DNA of 64,000 nt from Marinobacter zhanjiangensis (lineage in GTDB: Bacteria; Pseudomonadota; Gammaproteobacteria; Pseudomonadales; Oleiphilaceae), in assembly GCF_014651935.1 (NCBI RefSeq), contig NZ_BMXV01000004.1:248001-312000 (forward strand). Reading direction: 5' to 3'. The translations under genes were made by a program, and so were the position numbers. Positions 43,807 to 52,906 of the stretch are shown piece by piece. Numbering within the stretch: position 1 is the stretch's first letter; each line of letters starts with the position of its first letter. Below the pieces are notes generated by a model that worked only from the letters and a program-made list of their open reading frames with translations, was not told the origin of the DNA and searched no databases.

Positions 43807-44613
43807 TTACAGGGAGCCGGCTGTTTCCTGACGGGGCAGCTTGTTCGTTTGAGCAGGCTTTACGACCAATGCATCCAGGCAGGCTGTTGCAACAGGCTTT
43901 GGCCGACCGAACAGGAATCCCTGCACCAGCGAGATCCCCTGTCCTGCCACGACCCGGAATTCCGCATCCGTTTCAATTCCCTCCGCAATCAGTTTACAGC
44001 CCAGGCGGTCCGCCAGTTCCACCACAGACCTGAGGAACTCCCGTTTGACCAGATCGTCCTGGATATCACGAATGAAATGCCGGTCAATTTTCACGAAGTC
44101 CGGTTTCAGCTCGGACCAGAGTTTAAGTCCGGAATAACCGCTGCCCAGATCGTCAATGGCGATGAGGAACCCCTCGGCCTTCAGCCAGGAGAGGGTTTTC
44201 AGCAGCTCCGATGGATCGGCTGTGGGGTAGCGTTCGGAAAGCTCGATAACAATGTCCGATGCCTTCAGCCGATTTGTCTCCAGAAGCTCTTGCAACTGTG
44301 AGGGATTGAACTCCGGGGGCATCAGTTTGGCCGGACTGACGTTGACAAAGAGCTTCAACGGCGTGCCCTGACCGGACCAGCTGCGTGCCGCAGTGCGAAG
44401 ACAGAGGCCGTCCAGTTCCGAAGTCAGGCCGCATCGCTCGGCGGTTTCGAATAGCATCTGGGCCCCATGCAAGGTGCTGTCCGAGGGACCACGGCTGAGG
44501 GCCTCGTAACCAAACACGTTCTTTTTTTCAATATTGACGATGGGCTGTAGGAGGGTTGTTATTTTCTCGTCAGTTAGTAAGCGGTTCAGTTCCTGACTGA
44601 GGCAGTCCTGCAT
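43807..44613 (-). CDS. EAL-domain c-di-GMP phosphodiesterase
   Basis: 268 residues from the ATG at 44613, chosen for AGGAG eight bases upstream; a start at 44718 adds 35 unlikely residues. It is a stand-alone EAL domain: YEALSRGP, KLFVNVSPAKL, VIELSER, DDLGSGYSGL, KIDRHF and IAEGIE are present, so the metal site and catalytic base look intact. Predicted to hydrolyse c-di-GMP to pGpG in the cytoplasm. Confidence 0.92.
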   Translation of the reverse strand: MQDCLSQELNRLLTDEKITTLLQPIVNIEKKNVFGYEALSRGPSDSTLHGAQMLFETAERCGLTSELDGLCLRTAARSWSGQGTPLKLFVNVSPAKLMPPEFNPSQLQELLETNRLKASDIVIELSERYPTADPSELLKTLSWLKAEGFLIAIDDLGSGYSGLKLWSELKPDFVKIDRHFIRDIQDDLVKREFLRSVVELADRLGCKLIAEGIETDAEFRVVAGQGISLVQGFLFGRPKPVATACLDALVVKPAQTNKLPRQETAGSL

Positions 44614-44846
44614 GTCGGTCACTCCTGGATGTGAGTGAGGCTGGGGTAGGCAACCTGCGTTACTCCATCGCATGCCCCTTGCCTGCTGATTCAACTGGCT
44701 CATATCCGGTTGTGCCAAGTCTCGAGATTACGCCTGACATGGTGTGTAAGAAATATGACCGCAATGTTTCAGTTTGACGTATTACTGGCTTCTTTTGCCG
44801 GGAGGCTCGCCATTTTTCTGCCATGAACACTCGCTGCTGGCAGCAA

Positions 44847-44864
44847 GTGTCATCCAAGTGTCAT
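44847..44864 (+). promoter_or_regulatory. Possible Pho box upstream of the chemoreceptor
   Basis: GTGTCATCCAAGTGTCAT consists of two 7-base direct repeats 4 bases apart. It matches the PhoB box CTGTCAT-N4-CTGTCAT at 12 of 14 positions. CAGTAT about 11 bases further could be the -10. Confidence 0.45.
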
Positions 44865-44908
44865 GAAAGGTACGCAGTATCGGCCTCTCATTTGACTATG
44901 GGGGCACC

Positions 44909-46525
44909 ATGCTCAGAACCGTTCGTAGCAGGATTCTCTTTTTTTCGTTTCTCTCGGTTTTCGCACTCTCGACCCTCGCCCTGCTGTCCTGGTCAATCAT
45001 CATCAAGGCGGAAAATGCCGCCGAACAACTGATACAGAATCGCCTGACGGAGTCCTGGCTTCTGAACGACCTGGAACAGGATCTACGCCACCTGCAGGAT
45101 CTTTCCTACAAGGTCAAAGGTCAGTTGCTGCTCTGGGATGAAATTGAAGGGGAATTTGCGTCACTTTCGGAGTCGATTCCCGACAAGTGGCGTGCCATTG
45201 AACGGAATCCCCAGCTGGGGCAATGGGCCGCTGAACAGGCGGCTGTCTTCGAGCCCGTGCTTCTGTATATGGAAAAGCTGAAAAAGGGAATCGACGAAAA
45301 AAGCTACTATCAGGCGGGTAAAGCCGTGGACTTTGATCTTTTCCCTGCGTTGTCGCCAATGCTCGAGAGCATCAGCGAGCGGGAGGTGGCCAGTCGTGCG
45401 CGGATTGGCCAGGAATCCAGCGAACTGCTGGACTATCTCGGAAGCCAGCAGACTTCCCTGATCACCGGCTTTGTTATCTTCCTGATTGTCATTGCGCTGA
45501 TGACTCTTTGGCTGAGAAAAATTGTCATCATTCGATTGCAGCGTATTGAACAGGATCTTCGCGCCATGGAGGAGCGTTCGGACCTGGCTAATCCACCGGA
45601 AGTGACCGGGAAAGACGAGGTTGCAGGGGTCGCCGCGGCACTGATTCGTCTGGTTGGCCGCTTTGAGATCTTCATTGGCGATATCCGCGACGTCTCGCAA
45701 AGTGTTAACGAACGATCCGAACGTCTGGATACCCAGGCGGAGGAGCTTGAGTCCGCCTCACAAACAACCCGACACCAGATCCAGGATGTCAGCAATTCAA
45801 TGAAGTCTATTGCTGATCAGGCCTCCGCGATCGAGACATCGACCGGGGAGTCCAGGGACACCATACGATCGGCCGTCAATGCAAACTCTGACATTCAGTC
45901 TGGCCTTAGAAAGAGTGAGTTGGCGGCGGAGCATACGGTTGATGTCATTGGTCGGGTATCCGCGTCGATTCAGGAGCTGACGGAATCGGCTTCCAGGATC
46001 GAGAAGGTTATTGGTGTGATCGCTGACATAGCCGAGCAAACGAATCTGCTGGCCCTGAATGCTGCGATCGAGGCCGCGAGAGCGGGCGAGCATGGCCGCG
46101 GCTTCGCGGTTGTTGCTGACGAGGTCCGCACCCTATCAAAGCGTACTGCGGATTCCACCGTCGAAATCCGCCAGTGGGTGGGAGACCTGGTCGCAGGAGT
46201 CAACGGCGTTGATCACCAGATTACGGAAATGAAGGAAGCCGGACTCGGCAACCGCCAGACCCTGGAAGAGCTCAAGGCACACCTCGTGTCCATGAACCAT
46301 CGTTTTTCGGATCTGGAGCGTCGCAGTGCGAGTATTAATGAAGCCCTGACACTTCAACGTGAGGAAATCGACCGGGTTGGCCGTCGCTCTACGGAACTTG
46401 ACGCTCACGCGGCGACCCTGGCCCAGAGTGTGGCGGGCAGCAGGGAAGTCAGCGTGGCACTGAAACGGGAAGCGCTTTCCATGAGAGATCTTACAGCCCG
46501 ATTCCGTACGTCTGCGGATGATTGA
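44909..46525 (+). CDS. Methyl-accepting chemotaxis protein
   Basis: 538 residues. Membrane helix at about 9-28, a helical periplasmic sensor domain of about 155 residues, a second helix at about 185-205, a HAMP-like linker, then a long coiled-coil signalling domain. The hairpin tip is recognisable from [20 protein letters not shown]. It relays ligand binding to CheA/CheW. No che genes are in the window. A Pho-box-like repeat upstream suggests expression under phosphate limitation. Confidence 0.95.
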   Translation: MLRTVRSRILFFSFLSVFALSTLALLSWSIIIKAENAAEQLIQNRLTESWLLNDLEQDLRHLQDLSYKVKGQLLLWDEIEGEFASLSESIPDKWRAIERNPQLGQWAAEQAAVFEPVLLYMEKLKKGIDEKSYYQAGKAVDFDLFPALSPMLESISEREVASRARIGQESSELLDYLGSQQTSLITGFVIFLIVIALMTLWLRKIVIIRLQRIEQDLRAMEERSDLANPPEVTGKDEVAGVAAALIRLVGRFEIFIGDIRDVSQSVNERSERLDTQAEELESASQTTRHQIQDVSNSMKSIADQASAIETSTGESRDTIRSAVNANSDIQSGLRKSELAAEHTVDVIGRVSASIQELTESASRIEKVIGVIADIAEQTNLLALNAAIEAARAGEHGRGFAVVADEVRTLSKRTADSTVEIRQWVGDLVAGVNGVDHQITEMKEAGLGNRQTLEELKAHLVSMNHRFSDLERRSASINEALTLQREEIDRVGRRSTELDAHAATLAQSVAGSREVSVALKREALSMRDLTARFRTSADD

Positions 46526-46575
46526 GGTTGTCGTTGCTTTGACGGTCCGGAGTTCCTGAAGAACAGGAGATCAGC

Positions 46576-47730
46576 ATGCCGAGAGAGTTCCTGGTGCTCT
46601 TCCTTCGCTCATGGCTGCCGGCACCGGACCAGCCAGCAGGTCAACTGTGGCGGCGCTGGCTGGTATTGCTGCTGTTCTGGCCTTTGCTGCTGGGCCTGTT
46701 GCTGATCAATGGCACCGGGCTGGCCCTGGATCGCCTGTTCTTTCCCGGTTACCGCCATGTCCGCATCCGCAACCCCGTGTTTGTCATTGGCGTACCCCGC
46801 AGCGGCACCACGTTTCTGCACCGTTTGCTGGCACTGGATGAGCGATTCAGCACCACGGCGTTGTGGGAACTGGTGTTCGCGCCCTCCATCACCCAGCGCT
46901 ATTTCTGGCTCGGCCTTGCACGACTCGACCGGCTGGCAGGCGCGCCCCTGGCCCGGTTGCTGGCAGGTTTCGAGCGGCGGGTGCTGGGCAAGCTGGACGA
47001 TATCCACAGCACCGGCCTGGCGGCTCCGGAGGAGGATTATCTGGCCCTGGCACCAGTGCTGGGCTGTTTCCTGCTGGTGCTGCCGCTGCCGGACGAGCGG
47101 CTCTGGCGCCTGGCCCGGGGCGACCGTGCGCTTTCCGCGCGGGAGAAACGCCGTATCCTGAGCTTCTACCGGGGGATCGTTCAGCGACATCTCTGGTTTC
47201 ACGGCCCCGAGCGGACCCTGCTGTCCAAGAACCCCTCCTTTACGCCGCTGATCGAAAGCCTGGCGGCGGAGTTTCCGGATGCCCGTTTCGTGGCCTGTTT
47301 CCGCAACCCCACACGGGCGGTGCCCTCGCAGATCAATTCCATTCTGGTGGGGGCGCGCATCTTCCGTGGCCGCGACGTTGATGCGGATTACTGGCGCGAC
47401 CGGCTTACCGACATGCTCTGCTTCTATTACCGTCATCTGTTCGAGACGCTGCCCCATCTGCCCGGGTGCCGGCACGCACGGGTGCTGCTGGAAGAGCTGG
47501 CGCCCAGCCCCAATGCCGGCGTGATAACCCTCTACCAGCAGTTCGGATGGACGCCGGGCGAAGCCTTCGAGAATGCGCTGAAAAAGGAGGAGACGCGCAC
47601 CCGGCATTACCAGAGCGGTCACCAGTATTCACTGACCGGGGTAGCGCTGTCCCCGCAACGCCTGGCGCGGGATTTCGGCTTTGTCTACCGGCATCTGGGC
47701 TACCCCTTGCCTGAGTCTGAAAAACTGTGA
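46576..47730 (+). CDS. Sulfotransferase family protein
   Basis: 384 residues, SD AGGAG. A hydrophobic helix lies at about 26-48. The PAPS 5'-phosphosulfate loop is VIGVPRSGTTFLHRLL (about 72-87). The 3'-phosphate region is FVACFRNPTRAVPSQ (about 237-251). It transfers sulfate from PAPS, probably to a lipid or glycolipid at the membrane. The glycosyltransferase and deacetylase genes after it suggest a shared role in a surface glycolipid or polysaccharide. Confidence 0.85.
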   Translation: MPREFLVLFLRSWLPAPDQPAGQLWRRWLVLLLFWPLLLGLLLINGTGLALDRLFFPGYRHVRIRNPVFVIGVPRSGTTFLHRLLALDERFSTTALWELVFAPSITQRYFWLGLARLDRLAGAPLARLLAGFERRVLGKLDDIHSTGLAAPEEDYLALAPVLGCFLLVLPLPDERLWRLARGDRALSAREKRRILSFYRGIVQRHLWFHGPERTLLSKNPSFTPLIESLAAEFPDARFVACFRNPTRAVPSQINSILVGARIFRGRDVDADYWRDRLTDMLCFYYRHLFETLPHLPGCRHARVLLEELAPSPNAGVITLYQQFGWTPGEAFENALKKEETRTRHYQSGHQYSLTGVALSPQRLARDFGFVYRHLGYPLPESEKL

Positions 47731-47814
47731 TTCGCAGGGTGTTGTCACTGGCTGGTCTGACTGTCCCGTTGCATCGGTAATATTTCCGACATGTAACAGG
47801 CTCAGAATTAAGTC

Positions 47815-48975
47815 ATGGAGACACAAAACCTGCGCATACTCTTCGTCGTGGACGCCATCAAGGGTCGCAATGGGGTGGGCACCTACTATCAGGACCTGGT
47901 GGGCCTGCTGAGCGAGCGCATTGAGCGCGCAGAGCTGGTCGCACCGTCACTGGATGATCCCCATTTCTGCCAGGGCGGTTCTCTCCCGATGCCGGGGGAC
48001 ACCACCCAACGCCTGTTTTTCCCGCACATGCGCGCACTGACCCGACTCATGGAAGAGATGCAGCCTCATGTGGTGGTGGTTCCAGGCCCCGGCCTCTTTT
48101 CGCTGGGCGGATATTGGCTGGCCCGCAAGATGGGCGTTCCCGTCTGCGTAACCTTCCAGACCGATTACACGCATCTCGTGCAACTGTACTGGGGGCCATT
48201 GCTGGCACGACTGGTCTGCGGACTGCTCGACCGGCTCAATCTGGCCATGTTCCATGGGGCATCGTCCGTGGTTACTATCAGTGAGACCATGATGGAGCAG
48301 GCCCGAGCCATTGGCGTGGCCCGGCCGCATCTGGTGGGTACACCGGTGGCCAGTGAATTCATCCGCTGCCCGGCCGAGCCTCCCCGCGACGGCGTACGGT
48401 CGGTGCTATTTGTGGGGCGGCTGGCCGCTGAAAAGCATATCGGGGCCTTTCTGGAACTCGCAGCCCGTCGTCCGGACCTGACCTTCACGGTACTCGGCGA
48501 CGGCCCTTTGCGGGGTGAGGTCCAGGCCAGTGCCGAGCGGCTGGACAACCTGTTTTTCGCGGGCTGGCGTTCCCGCGATGAGGTCATGACCTTTCTGGAC
48601 AACCATGACGTGCTGATGCTGCCCTCTTCGGTGGAAGCCTTCGGCACGGTGGCACTGGAAGCCATGGCTCGTGCGCGCTGGGTGATTACTTCGCATGCCT
48701 GCGGCATCAATCAGTGGCCCGGACTGGCCCGCGGCCTTCTGCCGCTGGGTGAGGGCGAGACCCTCGACCAGGGCCTGCGTCGGCTCGAGCAGTTGGAGCC
48801 GGCATGGCGCACCGGGCTGGCCAGACGCGGTCGCCAACTGGCGGTTGCGGTGAATGACGAGACCCTGGCGAGCTGGGAGGATGTGCTGGGCCAGACCGCC
48901 CTGCGCGCCCCTGAGCGGCCTGCGCCGTCCGCTACCCTGGGGTTGTTGCGCCGTCTCGGTGCCCGAGCCTCGTGA
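47815..48975 (+). CDS. Glycosyltransferase family 4 (GT-B)
   Basis: 386 residues. Two Rossmann-like halves: an N-terminal acceptor domain (RNGVGTYYQDLVGLL) and a C-terminal nucleotide-sugar domain with VLFVGRLAAEKHIGAFLELA. The E-x7-E motif is in SSVEAFGTVALEAMA. Moves a sugar from a nucleotide donor to a lipid or polysaccharide in the cytoplasm. It overlaps the next gene by 4 bases, so the two work together. Confidence 0.92.
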   Translation: METQNLRILFVVDAIKGRNGVGTYYQDLVGLLSERIERAELVAPSLDDPHFCQGGSLPMPGDTTQRLFFPHMRALTRLMEEMQPHVVVVPGPGLFSLGGYWLARKMGVPVCVTFQTDYTHLVQLYWGPLLARLVCGLLDRLNLAMFHGASSVVTISETMMEQARAIGVARPHLVGTPVASEFIRCPAEPPRDGVRSVLFVGRLAAEKHIGAFLELAARRPDLTFTVLGDGPLRGEVQASAERLDNLFFAGWRSRDEVMTFLDNHDVLMLPSSVEAFGTVALEAMARARWVITSHACGINQWPGLARGLLPLGEGETLDQGLRRLEQLEPAWRTGLARRGRQLAVAVNDETLASWEDVLGQTALRAPERPAPSATLGLLRRLGARAS

Positions 48976-49694
48976 TGAATGTCTGCGGGAACAGGCTAGA
49001 GGCACTGATTTCGATTCATGACGTGATGCCGGAAACCCGGCAACGGGTCCAGGCACTGCTGGACCGGATGCCAGCGTCAGTGCCCGCGCGATCGGTCCTG
49101 TTACTGGTGGTTCCCGGCCGGGACTGGTCCGCAGGGGACCGGGCCTGGCTGGCTTCATTACAGCGTCAGGGATACCCTCTCGCCGGCCACGGCTGGTGTC
49201 ATCAGTGCGCACCGCCGCGTACAGTCTATCATCGCCTGCACAGTGCGCTGCTTTCCCGTGATGCGGCGGAGCACCTTTCCCTGGATACGGATTCCATTGC
49301 CGCGCTGATCCGGGCCAGCTATCTATGGTTTGAGCAACAGGGCCTGGAGCCGCCGGAGCTCTATGTACCGCCCGCCTGGGCATTGGGGCCCATGAGGCGC
49401 CCGGCGCTGCGTAGGTTGCCATTTCGCTACTACGAAACCCTGACCGGGATCTATGACGCGGAGCGGGACCGGTTTTTCCGTATGCCGGTCATCGGCTTCG
49501 AGGCGGACACTACCGTCCGGGCCCTGATGCTGCGGTTGATCAATAACGTGCAACTGTGTCTGGCACGGTGGCGGCGCCAACCGGTACGCATTGCGATTCA
49601 TCCCTACGACGCGGAATTGCATCTGCCGCAGGATCTGCAAGCCGCCCTGGTGTCGGTGCAGAATGCTCTCTCCCTGTCTTTGCCCCGGCTCTGA
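48972..49694 (+). CDS. DUF2334 polysaccharide-deacetylase-like protein
   Basis: 240 residues. The NodB-like start LISIHDVMPETRQRVQ holds the metal His-Asp pair, and GHGWCHQCAPP the second His. YVPPAWALG and IAIHPYDAELH match the later family motifs. Probably removes an acetyl group from a sugar made by the coupled glycosyltransferase. No signal peptide, so it acts in the cytoplasm. Convergent with the SSS transporter gene. Confidence 0.85.
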   Translation: MMNVCGNRLEALISIHDVMPETRQRVQALLDRMPASVPARSVLLLVVPGRDWSAGDRAWLASLQRQGYPLAGHGWCHQCAPPRTVYHRLHSALLSRDAAEHLSLDTDSIAALIRASYLWFEQQGLEPPELYVPPAWALGPMRRPALRRLPFRYYETLTGIYDAERDRFFRMPVIGFEADTTVRALMLRLINNVQLCLARWRRQPVRIAIHPYDAELHLPQDLQAALVSVQNALSLSLPRL

Positions 49695-49750
49695 CCCTGA
49701 AGTCATTCTTCCCGAGTCACAGACAGTATCTGCGGGTCGGGACTTCTTCG

Positions 49751-51124
49751 TCAGCCTGACCGACGACCCTGCAAAGCGGTCAGCACCAGAGTGACGCCGC
49801 CTGAGAACAGTATTGCGCCGGCAAACGGCGCCAGCGTCGGCGCGCCACCGGGAAAGCTGGCGGTATAGAGTGCCTCGGAAAGGCTGCCGCTCATTATCCA
49901 GTTGGGCAGGATTGCACCAGCCAGGCCAGCCAGGGCACCGGCCATCGCGGCGACTTTTGTGACCCGGGGCCATAGCCCTATCAAAACCGGAATGATTGCC
50001 GTCGCGCACAATAGGTCCGCGATCAGGAACAGACGCAGAACCGACACGCCCTGCAACGCGACGGCAACAACCGGCACCATCAGGGCCACCGTCACCCAAC
50101 GGGCGGAGGTCAGAGTCAGCCCCTTCTTCTCTGCCACTGCCAGCGATGCGATACCGTTCTGGAGCGTATCCACTGAGGATGCGACCAGGGTAACCGCCAG
50201 CACCAGTGCCACCGCTCCCAGCCACGGTGGCGCCTCACTGAGCAGTGCGAAGAACGGAATCGGTGGGCTGCCCAGGTCGAGCCCCGCCATGGCCGCGCTC
50301 ATGCCGAGCGTACCCACCACTGCCACCACAACGATGGTGGTGCCGCCACCGAGGATTGCCCCCTTCCACAGCGATGCGCTATCCCGCGCCGCCCAGACGC
50401 GCTGCCAGTATCCCTGGTGGAAAAGGTTGGCCGCTGTCACCGCAAGCACCAGGGTGAGGGCCACGCTGACCGCACTCCAGAAAGGAATGCCAGGCAGCTC
50501 GGCAGGCTCCGCCATCGTAGGCAGGTGCTTCCAGTCGACAAACAGAACGGCGGCCAGCAATGCCATCAGCAGTAACGCCTGCCAGCGGTCGGTGGCGAGA
50601 CTGGCCCGCAACCCTCCCCAGGTTGTGTAGATCAACGTTGTTACCGCTACGCCAATAATCACAAGCTGGCCGTTCAGCTCCGATAGCAGCCCGGTGATCG
50701 AGCCGATGGCGGTCAGTTCCGCCGCCAGGAAGCAAAGCATATAGAGAACGGAAATCAGCGATACCCATCGGCGCATGCCCTTGCCGAATCGCTGTTCGGC
50801 AAACTCGCTGATGCTGCGCCCTTGCGGCAGCTGTCGGCGTATCAGGGGGCCGAGTGTGGCGAATACGATAAACGGCAGTGCCGCACCGAGAGCGTATCCG
50901 GCGAGTGCCACCGGGCCCACAAACGCGCCCACTTCCGGTGGCGCAAACAGGATCCAGGCGCCCATGCCGGACGCCAGGAAGGAGAGGCCTATGGTGGCTG
51001 CCCCCTGACTGTTGCGGGCTGTCATGTAGTCGTCGATACCGTTGGCTGTCTTGCGGGCTCGCAGCCCCAGCCAGGCAAAAAGACACAGTGCCACCACAAT
51101 GGCGGCCAGGTGGGTCATCATCAT
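49751..51124 (-). CDS. thiV: SSS-family transporter under TPP riboswitch control, ThiV-like
   Basis: 457 residues, about 12-13 membrane helices with sodium:solute symporter family text (SFLASGMGAWILFAPPEVGA, SISEFAEQRFGKGMRRW, YTTWGGLRASLATDRWQ). The leader holds a complete TPP riboswitch whose 3' end contains the SD GGAGGAAG. Translation would stop when TPP is plentiful. SSS transporters with this control are named ThiV and are proposed to import thiamine or its pyrimidine precursor HMP. The ATG at 51124 is followed by two more in-frame ATGs. Confidence 0.88.
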   Translation of the reverse strand: MMMTHLAAIVVALCLFAWLGLRARKTANGIDDYMTARNSQGAATIGLSFLASGMGAWILFAPPEVGAFVGPVALAGYALGAALPFIVFATLGPLIRRQLPQGRSISEFAEQRFGKGMRRWVSLISVLYMLCFLAAELTAIGSITGLLSELNGQLVIIGVAVTTLIYTTWGGLRASLATDRWQALLLMALLAAVLFVDWKHLPTMAEPAELPGIPFWSAVSVALTLVLAVTAANLFHQGYWQRVWAARDSASLWKGAILGGGTTIVVVAVVGTLGMSAAMAGLDLGSPPIPFFALLSEAPPWLGAVALVLAVTLVASSVDTLQNGIASLAVAEKKGLTLTSARWVTVALMVPVVAVALQGVSVLRLFLIADLLCATAIIPVLIGLWPRVTKVAAMAGALAGLAGAILPNWIMSGSLSEALYTASFPGGAPTLAPFAGAILFSGGVTLVLTALQGRRSG

Positions 51125-51130
51125 GTCGCA

Positions 51131-51238
51131 CTTCCTCCGCCGGTATGAACCGGATCAGGTTCCAGGGTCTGTCTGGTGCGCCGTCGGCACCCCGGGACAC
51201 TCTCAGCCCCGGCTTCGATCGCCGGGACTCCCCTGTGG
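51131..51238 (-). promoter_or_regulatory. TPP (THI-element) riboswitch
   Basis: Read on the minus strand, the core elements are in order: AGGGGAG, a stem, GGGGCTGAGAG, a variable stem, GACCCTGGAACCTGATC and GGTTCATACCGGCGGAGGAAG. CTGAGA and the ACCTGATC text are the hallmark TPP-binding loops. The SD of the transporter gene lies within the 3' closing strand, so control is probably at translation. Confidence 0.95.
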
Positions 51239-51501
51239 ACTGGGTTTCAATGTTTCAGGATGTAGCTGGATCAGTGGCATGGTAACTGGCATCGCCCTTT
51301 GTTTGAACACCACGTCAGCAATGGTCAGGGAGGCCTGTGCAACGATCCGTTTCCATCTCGAGCTCTCCTGAGGTGAATCAAGGCTCATTCGGCTCACTGC
51401 GTCTCGGGCCCCGGCGTCTCTTGTTGTAAGCTCAATTGGGAGGCGTACATGGCTCGACTTCCCGTGTCCAAAGCTGAGCTGAACGCAAAAAGGAGGTGAC
51501 C

Positions 51502-52284
51502 TTGCGGGTTGCGATTAGCGATCAACTGAACCGCGGCCTGGGGCTGCTACGGTCCCTTGTCATCTATCGACGACCCGGGCGCCAGAGGTCTTTACGCCGG
51601 CTCTACCGCGAATTCATCCGCCCCGGGGATCTGGTCTTCGACATCGGTGCCCATCTGGGGGATCGCAGCTCCGCGTTTGCTGCGCTGGGGGCACGGGTGG
51701 TGGCGTTGGAACCACAGCCACGACTGTTGCGCTGGCTGAGGAGGCTGACCCGGCATCAGCCCGGGGTAGTGTGCCTGCCACTCGCGGTGGGCCGGGCCCC
51801 TGGCAGCGCTGAACTGGCGCTAAGCCGGCGCAATCCCACGGTGGCCTCGCTGGACAGCCGCTGGCGCGAACAGCTGCACAAAACCACGGCTGGTTTCCGG
51901 CATGTGCGCTGGGAAGACTCGATCACCGTGACGGTCACCACGTTGGACGATCTGATACGACAGTATGGCCGGCCTGGCTTCTGCAAGATTGACGTGGAAG
52001 GCTTCGAGGTGGAGGTACTGGCGGGGCTGAGTCAGCCGCTGCCGGCACTGTCCTTTGAATTTATCAACGGTACCCTGGAGCAGGCATTGCGATGCCTGGA
52101 GGAGCTGGAGAGGCTGGGCCACTACGAGTTCAATGTTATTGCCGGCGAGCAACGCCGTTTTATCTGGCCCTCGTGGCAGGATACGGAGTCCATCCGGCAA
52201 TGGCTTGTTGCGGGAGCTGACGGGATCGCCTCCGGGGATATCTATGCCCGGCTCACCAACCAGGCTACCTTTCGCGCTCCCTGA
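51502..52284 (+). CDS. FkbM-family methyltransferase
   Basis: 260 residues. SAM-binding motif LVFDIGAHLGDRSSAFAALG, then VVALEPQPRLLRWL and the FkbM C-terminal text GFCKIDVEGFEVEVLAGL. Start chosen as TTG at 51502: AAAAGGAGGTGA (51487-51498) is a perfect SD and would overlap the GTG at 51496. FkbM enzymes O-methylate sugars or polyketide-like products. It stands alone near the glycan genes; the acceptor is unknown. Confidence 0.88.
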   Translation: MRVAISDQLNRGLGLLRSLVIYRRPGRQRSLRRLYREFIRPGDLVFDIGAHLGDRSSAFAALGARVVALEPQPRLLRWLRRLTRHQPGVVCLPLAVGRAPGSAELALSRRNPTVASLDSRWREQLHKTTAGFRHVRWEDSITVTVTTLDDLIRQYGRPGFCKIDVEGFEVEVLAGLSQPLPALSFEFINGTLEQALRCLEELERLGHYEFNVIAGEQRRFIWPSWQDTESIRQWLVAGADGIASGDIYARLTNQATFRAP

Positions 52285-52377
52285 CAACCGGGTCGGGAGG
52301 GGTAACCAGGACAGGAGGGGGCTTGTTGCAGCCCGATCACTGTCGGTCAACAGGTCAGGCTGTCATTGCGAACGGTT

Positions 52378-52593
52378 TTACCGTCTCTGGATCTGTTCGA
52401 TCAATTCGGCACGCTCGGAGGCGGTTTTTGAGTCTACCGAAGCTGTTCCGGTGGAGCCTGAGTCCGGGGTAAGTGCCACCAGGACGATCGCCATGATTGC
52501 AAAAAGCAGCGGGACCACGAGCCCGGCGATTTCAACGCTATCGAAAGCGATGTCTTCGGGTTCGGCAGCGCGGATTTCGTTGATGTTTTCCAT
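52378..52593 (-). CDS. Small single-pass membrane protein
   Basis: 71 residues, no family recognised. An acidic N-terminus (ENINEIRAAEPEDIAFD) precedes one strong membrane helix at about 21-41 (VEIAGLVVPLLFAIMAIVLV). A polar tail with a short helix ends it. Only a weak AAGG precedes the ATG. The clear amphiphilic layout makes it a likely real gene. Confidence 0.5.
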   Translation of the reverse strand: MENINEIRAAEPEDIAFDSVEIAGLVVPLLFAIMAIVLVALTPDSGSTGTASVDSKTASERAELIEQIQRR

Positions 52594-52906
52594 TGTGTAG
52601 AGCCTTGTGTTTTCCGGGTGGCGGTTTGCGCTCTACCGAGTGTCGTTAGAAGCTGCCTGTGGAGGTGAATTTTATGGCGTGACGAGGGGGCGAGCAATCG
52701 ATTTGACGGCCTGAAAAAGGCCAGTATCGGTATTCGCTTATTTACCGGATCACAGGATTGTAAGTGTTTGTTACAGTCGTCCTCTGACGCGTTTAATCGT
52801 GTAACTCACGGCCGTGCTGTCATCGCCAGTCTTACTGACCAGGTCTCGGTGTGACCGGCGCCTGGTCAAAGCACAGCTGGCGGTCTGACAGTGACGCAAC
52901 GTGGTG
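52594..52906. other. Intergenic region
   Basis: 313 bases between two minus-strand genes. It contains an inverted repeat TGACCAGG (52836-52843) / CCTGGTCA (52861-52868) that may end the OmpA-domain transcript. No gene seen. Confidence 0.4.

Noticed and set aside
52836..52868. TGACCA...TGGTCA pair resembling a RutR box
   Set aside because: The arms are 17 bases apart, not 2, and lie after a gene end, so it fits a transcript-end hairpin better.
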